DNA of 64,000 bases from the NCBI RefSeq assembly GCF_933775445.1, contig NW_026089515.1, positions 1 to 64,000 of the forward strand, read 5' to 3'. A program made the position numbers and the translations under genes. A model generated the notes under the pieces. The model saw nothing but the letters and a program-made list of their open reading frames with translations. It did not search any database and had not been told where the DNA came from. Positions 27,077 to 36,800 of the stretch are shown one piece after another. This stretch comes from Argentina anserina. Lineage: Eukaryota; Streptophyta; Magnoliopsida; Rosales; Rosaceae. The number at the start of each line of letters is the position of its first letter. Position 1 is the first letter of the stretch.

Positions 27077-28735
27077 AGTTTGAAAGAAACACACGCCCAC
27101 ACTAGAAACACTCTAAAATTCAATAGAAACTCGGATCAGAAAGGCTTACAGAATGATACTCAAACGAGAATTGAAAAGATACTCAAATTGCAATAGTAAA
27201 CATACTCAAACGATAGAAAGATACTCAGTTTGAAAGAAACACACGCCCACACTGGAAACACTCTCAAATTCAAGAAAAACTCGCATCGAAAGACGTTCAG
27301 AAAGATACTCAAACGAGTATTCAAAAGATACTCAAATTGCAATAGTAAACATACTCAAACGATAGAAAGATACTCAGTTTGAAAGAAACACACTCCCACA
27401 CTGGAAACACTCTCAAATTCAAGAGAAACTCGCATCAGAAAGCCTTATAGAAACATACTCAAACGAGAATTGAAAACATACTCAAAGTGCAATAGTAAAC
27501 ATACTCAAACGATAGAAAGATACTCAGTTTGAAAGAAACACACGCCCACACTGGAAACACTCTAAAATTCAATAGAAACTCGCATCAGAAAGGCTTACAG
27601 AAACATACTCAAACGAGAATTGAAAAGATACTCAAAGTGCAATAGTAAACATACTCAAACGATAGAAAGATACTCAGTTTGAAAGAAACACACGCCCACA
27701 CTGGAAACACTCTCAAATTCAATAGAAACTCGCATCAGAAAGGCTTACAGAAACATACTCAAACGAGAATTGAAAAGATACTCAAATTGCAATAGTAAAC
27801 ATACTCAAACGATAGAAAGATACTCAGTTTGAAAGAAACACACGCCCACACTGGAAACACTCTCAAATTCAAGAAAAACTCGCATCAGCACGGCTTACAG
27901 AATGATACTCAAACGAGAATTGAAAAGATACTCAAAGTGCAATAGTAAACATACTCAAACGATAGAAAGATACTCAGTTTGAAAGAAACACACGCCCACA
28001 CTCGAAACACTCTAAAATTCAATAGAAACTCGCATCAGAAAGGCTTACAGAATGATAGTCAAACGAGAATTGAAAAGATACTCAAAGTGCAATAGTAAAC
28101 ATACTCAAAAGATAGAAAGATACTCAGTTTGAAAGAAACACACGCCCACACTGGAAACACTGTCAAATTCAAGAAAAACTCGCATCGAAAGCCGTTCAGA
28201 AAGATACTCAAACGAGTATTCAAAAGATACTCAAATTGCAATAGTAAACATACTCAAACGATAGAAAGATACTCAGTTTGAAAGAAACACACGCTCACAC
28301 TGGAAACACTCTAATATTCAAGAAAAACTCGCATCGAAAGCCGTTCAGAAAGATACTCAAACGAGGATTCAAAAGATACTCAAATTGCAATAATAAACAT
28401 ACTCAAACGATAGAAAGATACTCAGTTTGAAAGAAACACACGCCCACACTGGAAACACTCTAAAATTCAAGAGAAACTCGCATCAGAAAACCTTACAGAA
28501 ACATAGTCAAACGAGAATTGAAAAGATACTCAAAGTGCAATAGTAAACATACTCAAACGATAGAAAGATACTCAGTTTGAAAGAAACACACGCCCACACT
28601 GGAAACACTCTCAAATTCAAGAGAAACTCGCATCAGAAAGGCTGACAGAATAATACTCAAACGAGAATTGAAAAGATACTCAAATTGCAATAGTAAACAT
28701 ACTCAAACGATAGAAAGATACTCAGTTTGAAAGAA
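27076..28735. repeat. Transition stretch with the last class C monomers
   Basis: This stretch mixes marks of the 17-mer and 8-mer. CACACTCCCACAC plus GAGTATTCAAAAG (27,300-27,400), CCTTATAGAAAC (~27,440), ACTCGAAAC (~28,000), CTAATATTCAAG (~28,311) and CAATAATAAAC (~28,387) all come from neighbouring units in a different order. A private CACTGTCAAATTC occurs near 28,159. CTAAAATTC is last seen near 28,461. No period is clear. After this stretch the class A and D-E-B composition of the right domain takes over. Confidence 0.65.
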
Positions 28736-28801
28736 ACACACGCCCACACTGGAAACACTCTCAAATTCAAGAGAAACTCGCATCAGAAAGCCTTACAGAA
28801 A
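28652..28801 (+). repeat. Representative 150 bp monomer (CATCAGAAAG tail)
   Basis: Monomers come in two lengths. In this one the last subunit reads CATCAGAAAGCCTTACAG instead of CATCGAAAGCCGTTCAG. Aligning the two needs an extra A after CATC, loss of the G before TT, and an extra A after TT, so the unit is one base longer (150 bp). It also has AAGAGAAACTC in place of AAGAAAAACTC. The 150 bp form dominates the first ~12 kb, where seven units make exactly 1,050 bp. In the right half it is a minority, usually one unit in four or five, normally lying just before a class B monomer. The first base of this copy is A instead of G (CAGAATAATACTC). Confidence 0.88.
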
Positions 28802-28950
28802 CATACTCAAACGAGAATTGAAAAGATACTCAAAGTGCAATAGTAAACATACTCAAACGATAGAAAGATACTCAGTTTGAAAGAAACACACGCCCACACT
28901 GGAAACACTCTCAAATTCAAGAAAAACTCGCATCGAAAGCCGTTCAGAAA

Positions 28951-29099
28951 GATACTCAAACGAGAATTGAAAAGATACTCAAATTGCAATAGTAAACATA
29001 CTCAAACGATAGAAAGATACTCAGTTTGAAAGAAACACACGCCCACACTGGAAACACTCTCAAATTCAAGAAAAACTCGCATCGAAAGCCGTTCAGAAA
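28951..29099 (+). repeat. Representative class A monomer (149 bp consensus)
   Basis: This copy matches the commonest sequence in the right half of the window. In the phase starting at GATACTCAAACGAG it divides into seven subunits, each ending in AAA: 28,951-28,973 (23 bp), 28,974-28,996 (23), 28,997-29,015 (19), 29,016-29,035 (20), 29,036-29,054 (19), 29,055-29,075 (21) and 29,076-29,099 (24), summing to 149. Subunits 1, 2 and 4 begin GATACTC and subunit 3 begins CATACTC. Subunits 2 and 6 share CTCAAATT followed by a CAA-A(A)G-like end. Counted composition is A 68, C 32, G 22, T 27. Class A is marked by GAGAATTG, AAATTGCAATAG, AAGAAAAACTC and CATCGAAAGCCGTTCAG. Confidence 0.92.
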
Positions 29100-29546
29100 G
29101 ATACTCAAAAGAGAATTGAAAAGATACTCAAATTGCAATAGTAAACATACTCAAACGATAGAAAGATACTCAGTTTGAAAGAAACACACGCCCACACTGG
29201 AAACACTCTCAAATTCAAGAAAAACTCGCATCGAAAGCCGTTCAGAAAGATACTCAAACGAGAATTGAAAAGATACTCAAATTGCAATTGTAAACATACT
29301 CAAACGATAGAAAGATACTCAGTTTGAAAGAAACACACGCCCACACTGGAAACACTCTCAAATTCAAGAAAAGCTCGCATCGAAAGCCGTTCAGAAAGAT
29401 ACTCAAACGAGAATTGAAAAGATACTCAAATTGCAATAGTAAACATTTTCAAACGATAGAAAGATACTCAGTTTGAAAGAAACACACGCCCACACTGGAA
29501 ACACTCTCAAATTCAAGAAAAACTCGCATCGAAAGCCGTTCAGAAA

Positions 29547-29994
29547 GATACTCAAACGAGGATTCAAAAGATACTCATATTGCAATAGTAAACATACTCA
29601 AACGATAGAAAGATACTCAGTTTGAAAAAAACACACGCCCGCACTGGAAACACTCTCAAATTCAAGAAAAACTCGCATCGAAAGCCGTTCAGAAAGATAC
29701 TCAAACGAGGATTGAAAAGATACTCAAATTGCAATAGTAAACATACTCAAACGATAGAAAGATACTCAGTTTGAAAGAACCACACGCCCACACTGGAAAC
29801 ACTCTCAAATTCAAGAGAAACTCGCATCAGAAAGCCTTACAGAAACATACTCAAACGAGAATTGAAAAGATACTCAAAGTGCAATAGTAAACATACTCAA
29901 ACGATAGAAAGATACTCAGTTTGAAAGAAACACACGCCCACACTGGAAACACTCTCAAATTCAAGAAAAACTCGCATCGAAAGCCGTTCAGAAA
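29547..29994 (+). repeat. Representative D-E-B trio (448 bp ordered three-monomer module)
   Basis: Three distinct monomers follow in fixed order. D (29,547-29,695, 149 bp) has GAGGATTCAAAAG, CATATTGC and GAAAAAAACACACGCCCGC. E (29,696-29,845, 150 bp) has GAGGATTGAAAAG, GAACCACACG and the CATCAGAAAGCCTTACAG tail. B (29,846-29,994, 149 bp) has AAAGTGC and returns to the CATCGAAAG tail. The GAACCACACG mark of E recurs in the same context near 30.67, 31.57, 32.17, 33.21, 34.55, 37.98, 40.97, 43.06, 50.97, 51.87, 52.62, 53.51, 54.86, 55.90, 57.69, 58.59, 62.02 and 62.77 kb, usually with D before and B after. A variable number of class A units lie between trios. This is the basic higher-order motif of the right half of the window. 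Confidence 0.85.
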
Positions 29995-32166
29995 GATACT
30001 CAAACGAGAATTGAAAAGATACTCAAATTGCAATTGTAAACATACTCAAACGATAGAAAGATACTCAGTTTGAAAGAAACACACGCCCACACTGGAAACA
30101 CTCTCAAATTCAAGAAAAACTCGCATCGAAAGCCGTTCAGAAAGATACTCAAACGAGAATTGAAAAGATACTCAAATTGCAATAGTAAACATACTCAAAC
30201 GATAGAAAGATACTCAGTTTGAAAGAAACACACGCCCACACTGGAAACACTCTCAAATTCAAGAAAAACTCGCATCGAAAGCCGTTCAGAAAGATACTCA
30301 AACGAGGATTCAAAAGATACTCATATTGCAATAGTAAACATACTCAAACGATAGAAAGATACTCAGTTTGAAAAAAACACACGCCCGCACTGGAAACACT
30401 CTCAAATTCAAGAAAAACTCGCATCGAAAGCCGTTCAGAAAGATACTCAAACGAGGATTCAAAAGATACTCATATTGCAATAGTAAACATACTCAAACGA
30501 TAGAAAGATACTCAGTTTGAAAAAAACACACGCCCGCACTGGAAACACTCTCAAATTCAAGAAAAACTCGAATCGAAAGCCGTTCAGAAAGATACTCAAA
30601 CGAGGATTGAAAAGATACTCAAATTGCAATAGTAAACATACTCAAACGATAGAAAGATACTCAGTTTGAAAGAACCACACGCCCACACTGGAAACACTCT
30701 CAAATTCAAGAGAAACTCGCATCAGAAAGCCTTACAGAAACATACTCAAACGAGAATTGAAAAGATACTCAAAGTGCAATAGTAAACATACTCAAACGAT
30801 AGAAAGATACTCAGTTTGAAAGAAACACACGCCCACGCTGGAAACACTCTCAAATTCAAGAAAAACTCGCATCGAAAGCCGTTCAGAAAGATACTCAAAC
30901 GAGAATTGAAAAGATACTCAAATTGCAATAGTAAACATACTCAAACGATAGAAAGATACTCAGTTTGAAAGAAACACACGCCCACACTGGAAACACTCTC
31001 AAATTCAAGAGAAACTCGCATCAGAAAGCCTTACAGAAACATACTCAAACGAGAATTGAAAAGATACTCAAAGTGCAATAGTAAACATACTCAAACGATA
31101 GAAAGATACTCAGTTTGAAAGAAACACACGCCCACACTGGAAACACTCTCAAATTCAAGAAAAACTCGCATCGAAAGCCGTTCAGAAAGATACTCAAACG
31201 AGAATTGAAAAGATACTCAAATTGCAATTGTAAACATACTCAAACGATAGAAAGATACTCAGTTTGAAAAAAACACACGCCCGCACTGGAAACACTCTCA
31301 AATTCAAGAAAAACTCGCATCGAAAGCCGTTCAGAAAGATACTCAAACGAGAATTGAAAAGATACTCAAATTGCAATAGTAAACATACTCAAACGATAGA
31401 AAGATACTCAGTTTGAAAGAAACACACGCCCACACTGGAAACACTCTCAAATTCAAGAAAAACTCGCATCGAAAGCCGTTCAGAAAGATACTCAAACGAG
31501 GATTGAAAAGATACTCAAATTGCAATAGTAAACATACTCAAACGATAGAAAGATACTCAGTTTGAAAGAACCACACGCCCACACTGGAAACACTCTCAAA
31601 TTCAAGAGAAACTCGCATCAGAAAGCCTTACAGAAACATACTCAAACGAGAATTGAAAAGATACTCAAAGTGCAATAGTAAACATACTCAAACGATAGAA
31701 AGATACTCAGTTTGAGAGAAACACACGCCGACACTGGAAACACTCTCAAATTCAAGAAAAACTCGCATCGAAAGCCGTTCAGAAAGATACTCAAACGAGA
31801 ATTGAAAAGATACTCAAATTGCAATAGTAAACATACTCAAACGATAGAAAGATACTCAGTTTGAAAGAAACACACGCCCACACTGGAAACACTCTCAAAT
31901 TCAAGAAAAACTCGCATCGAAAGCCGTTCAGAAAGATACTCAAACGAGGATTCAAAAGATACTCATATTGCAATAGTAAACATACTCAAACGATAGAAAG
32001 ATACTCAGTTTGAAAAAAACACACGCCCGCACTGGAAACACTCTCAAATTCAAGAAAAACTCGCATCGAAAGCCGTTCAGAAAGATACTCAAACGAGGAT
32101 TGAAAAGATACTCAAATTGCAATAGTAAACATACTCAAACGATAGAAAGATACTCAGTTTGAAAGA

Positions 32167-33887
32167 ACCACACGCCCACACTGGAAACACTCTCAAATTC
32201 AAGAGAAACTCGCATCAGAAAGCCTTACAGAAACATACTCAAACGAGAATTGAAAAGATACTCAAAGTGCAATAGTAAACATACTCAAACGATAGAAAGA
32301 TACTCAGTTTGAAAGAAACACACGCCCACACTGGAAACACTCTCAAATTCAAGAAAAACTCGCATCGAAAGCCGTTCAGAAAGATACTCAAACGAGAATT
32401 GAAAAGATACTCAAATTGCAATAGTAAACATACTCAAACGATAGAAAGATACTCAGTTTGAAAGAAACACACGCCCACACTGGAAACACTCTCAAATTCA
32501 AGAAAAACTCGCATCGAAAGCCGTTCAGAAAGATACTCAAAAGAGAATTGAAAAGATACTCAAATTGCAATAGTAAACATACTCAAACGATAGAAAGATA
32601 CTCAGTTTGAAAGAAACACACGCCCACACTGGAAACACTCTCAAATTCAAGAAAAACTCGCATCGAAAGCCGTTCAGAAAGATACTCAAACGAGAATTGA
32701 AAAGATACTCAAATTGCAATTGTAAACATACTCAAACGATAGAAAGATACTCAGTTTGAAAGAAACACACGCCCACACTGGAAACACTCTCAAATTCAAG
32801 AAAAACTCGCATCGAAAGCCGTTCAGAAAGATACTCAAACGAGAATTGAAAAGATACTCAAATTGCAATAGTAAACATTTTCAAACGATAGAAAGATACT
32901 CAGTTTGAAAGAAACACACGCCCACACTGGAAACACTCTCAAATTCAAGAAAAACTCGCATCGAAAGCCGTTCAGAAAGATACTCAAACGAGGATTCAAA
33001 AGATACTCATATTGCAATAGTAAACATACTCAAACGATAGAAAGATACTCAGTTTGAAAAAAACACACGCCCGCACTGGAAACACTCTCAAATTCAAGAA
33101 AAACTCGCATCGAAAGCCGTTCAGAAAGATACTCAAACGAGTATTGAAAAGATACTCAAATTGCAATAGTAAACATACTCAAACGATAGAAAGATACTCA
33201 GTTTGAAAGAACCACACGCCCACACTGGAAACACTCTCAAATTCAAGAGAAACTCGCATCAGAAAGCCTTACAGAAACATACTCAAACGAGAATTGAAAA
33301 GATACTCAAAGTGCAATAGTAAACATACTCAAACGATAGAAAGATACTCAGTTTGAAAGAAACACACGCCCACACTGGAAACACTCTCAAATTCAAGAAA
33401 AACTCGCATCGAAAGCCGTTCAGAAAGATACTCAAACGAGAATTGAAAAGATACTCAAATTGCAATTGTAAACATACTCAAACGATAGAAAGATACTCAG
33501 TTTGAAAGAAACACACGCCCACACTGGAAACACTCTCAAATTCAAGAAAAACTCGCATCGAAAGCCGTTCAGAAAGATACTCAAACGAGAATTGAAAAGA
33601 TACTCAAATTGCAATAGTAAACATACTCAAACGATAGAAAGATACTCAGTTTGAAAGAAACACACGCCCACACTGGAAACACTCTCAAATTCAAGAAAAA
33701 CTCGCATCGAAAGCCGTTCAGAAAGATACTCAAACGAGGATTCAAAAGATACTCATATTGCAATAGTAAACATACTCAAACGATAGAAAGATACTCAGTT
33801 TGAAAAAAACACACGCCCGCACTGGAAACACTCTCAAATTCAAGAAAAACTCGCATCGAAAGCCGTTCAGAAAGATACTCAAACGAG
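32167..33887. repeat. ~1.72 kb block, second copy of the 3,432 bp-spaced duplication
   Basis: This is the partner of 28,735-30,455, in the same orientation and register, with the shared private marks listed for the first copy. It begins at the E-to-B transition (GAACCACACG at ~32,165, which the first copy lacks) and ends inside a D monomer. There the next unit becomes GAGAATTG instead of a second GAGGATTC. The segment just downstream (33,880-34,100, with the rare AAAAACTGGCATCG mark at ~33,995) is itself repeated near 37,310, 40,296 and 42,383. Confidence 0.8.
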
Positions 33888-36800
33888 AATTGAAAAGATA
33901 CTCAAATTGCAATAGTAAACATACTCAAACGATAGAATGATACTCAGTTTGAAAGAAACACACGCCCACACTGGAAACACTCTCAAATTCAAGAAAAACT
34001 GGCATCGAAAGCCGTTCAGAAAGATACTCAAACGAGGATTCAAAAGATACTCATATTGCAATAGTAAACATACTCAAACGATAGAAAGATACTCAGTTTG
34101 AAAAAAAACACACGCCCGCACTGGAAACACTCTCAAATTCAAGAAAAACTCGCATCGAAAGCCGTTCAGAAAGATACTCAAACGAGAATTGAAAAGATAC
34201 TCAAATTGCAATAGTAAACATACTCAAACGATAGAAAGATACTCAGTTTGAAAGAAACACACGCCCACACTGGAAACACTCTCAAATTCAAGAAAAACTC
34301 GCATCGAAAGCCGTTCAGAAAGATACTCAAACGAGGATTCAAAAGATACTCATATTGCAATAGTAAACATACTCAAACGATAGAAAGATACTCAGTTTGA
34401 AAAAAACACACGCCCGCACTGGAAACACTCTCAAATTCAAGAAAAACTCGCATCGAAAGCCGTTCAGAAAGATACTCAAACGAGGATTGAAAAGATACTC
34501 AAATTGCAATAGTAAACATACTCAAACGATAGAAAGATACTCAGTTTGAAAGAACCACACGCCCACACTGGAAACACTCTCAAATTCAAGAGAAACTCGC
34601 ATCAGAAAGCCTTACAGAAACATACTCAAACGAGAATTGAAAAGATACTCAAATTGCAATAGTAAACATACTCAAACGATAGAAAGATACTCAGTTTGAA
34701 AGAAACACACGCCCACACTGGAAACACTCTCAAATTCAAGAAAAACTCGCATCGAAAGCCGTTCAGAAAGATACTCAAACGAGGATTGAAAAGATACTCA
34801 AATTGCAATAGTAAACATACTCAAACGATAGAAAGATACTCAGTTTGAAAGAACCACACGCCCACACTGGAAACACTCTCAAATTCAAGAGAAACTCGCA
34901 TCAGAAAGCCTTACAGAAACATACTCAAACGAGAATTGAAAAGATACTCAAAGTGCAATAGTAAACATACTCAAACGATAGAAAGATATTCAGTTTGAAA
35001 GAAACACACGCCCACACTGGAAACACTCTCAAATTCAAGAAAAACTCGCATCGAAAGCCGTTCAGAAAGATACTCAAACGAGAATTGAAAAGGTACTCAA
35101 ATTGCAATAGTAAACATACTTAAACGATAGAAAGATACTCAGTTTGAAAGAAACACACGCACACACTGGAAACACTCTCAAATTCAAGAAAAACTCGCAT
35201 CGAAAGCCGTTCAGAAAGATACTCAAACGAGAATTGAAAAGGTACTCCAATTGCAATAGTAAACACACTCAAACGATAGAAAGATACTCAGTTTGAAAGA
35301 AACACACGCCCACACTGGAAACACTCTCAAATTCAAGAAAAACTCGCATCGAAAGCCGTTCAGAAAGATACTCAAACGAGGATTCAAAAGATACTCATAT
35401 TGCAATAGTAAACATACTCAAACGATAGAAAGATACTCAGTTTGAAAGAAACACACGCCCACACTGGAAACACTCTCAAATTCAAGAAAAACTCGCATCG
35501 AAAGCCGTTCAGAAAGATACTCAAACGAGGATTCAAAAGATACTCATATTGCAATAGTAAACATACTCAAACGATAGAAAGATACTCAGTTTGAAAAAAA
35601 CACACGCCCGCACTGGAAACACTCTCAAATTCAAGAAAAACTCGCATCGAAAGCCGTTCAGAAAGATACTCAAACGAGAATTGAAAAGATACTCAAATTG
35701 CAATAGTAAACATACTCAAACGATAGAAAGATACTCAGTTTGAAAGAAACACACGCCCACACTGGAAACACTCTCAAATTCAAGAAAAACTCGCATCGAA
35801 AGCCGTTCAGAAAGATACTCAAACGAGAATTGAAAAGATACTCAAATTGCAATTGTAAACATACTCAAACGATAGAAAGATACTCAGTTTGAAAGAAACA
35901 CACGCCCACACTGGAAACACTCTCAAATTCAAGAAAAACTCGCATCGAAAGCCGTTCAGAAAGATACTCAAACGAGAATTGAAAAGATACTCAAATTGCA
36001 ATAGTAAACATACTCAAACGATAGAAAGATACTCAGTTTGAAAGAAACACACGCCCACACTGGAAACACTCTCAAATTCAAGAGAAACTCGCATCAGAAA
36101 GCCTTACAGAAACATACTCAAACGAGAATTGAAAAGATACTCAAAGTGCAATAGTAAACATACTCAAACGATAGAAAGATACTCAGTTTGAAAGAAACAC
36201 ACGCCCACACTGGAAACACTCTCAAATTCAAGAAAAACTCGCATCGAAAGCCGTTCAGAAAGATACTCAAACGAGGATTCAAAAGATACTCATATTGCAA
36301 TAGTAAACATACTCAAACGATAGAAAGATACTCAGTTTGAAAAAAACACACGCCCGCACTGGAAACACTCTCAAATTCAAGAAAAACTCGCATCGAAAGC
36401 CGTTCAGAAAGATACTCAAACGAGAATTGAAAAGATACTCAAATTGCAATAGTAAACATACTCAAACGATAGAAAGATACTCAGTTTGAAAGAAACACAC
36501 GCCCACACTGGAAACACTCTCAAATTCAAGAAAAACTCGCATCGAAAGCCGTTCAGAAAGATACTCAAACGAGGATTCAAAAGATACTCATATTGCAATA
36601 GTAAACATACTCAAACGATAGAAAGATACTCAGTTTGAAAAAAACACACGCCCGCACTGGAAACACTCTCAAATTCAAGAAAAACTCGCATCGAAAGCCG
36701 TTCAGAAAGATACTCAAACGAGGATTGAAAAGATACTCAAATTGCAATAGTAAACATACTCAAACGATAGAAAGATACTCAGTTTGAAAGAAACACACGC

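Larger units (their letters stand above)
28735..30455. repeat. ~1.72 kb block, first copy of a 3,432 bp-spaced duplication
   Basis: This block of about 11.5 monomers recurs at ~32,167-33,887, offset 3,432 bp (23 monomers). Rare marks are shared: CTCAAAAGAGAATTG (~29,104 and 32,536), GCAATTGTAAAC (~29,285 and 32,717) and AACATTTTCAAACG (~29,442 and 32,874). Differences seen are AAAAGCTCGC against AAAAACTCGC (~29,370 and 32,802) and GAGGATTG against GAGTATTG (~29,707 and 33,139). The 30,455-32,167 interval between copies holds more D-E-B trios of the same type. It contains a doubled D unit (30,300-30,540) and unusual singletons such as CCCACGCTGG (~30,833). Confidence 0.8.

Noticed and set aside
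29016..29054. GATA or GC-box/CACCC-type transcription factor sites (AGATAC, ACACGCCCACAC)
   Set aside because: Short matches of this kind are expected by chance, and repetition by itself multiplies them. Nothing else suggests a promoter.
28951..29099. CENP-B box in the monomer
   Set aside because: The TTTCGATGCGAG stretch on the minus strand has a TTCG core but lacks the downstream CGGG required by the mammalian consensus.
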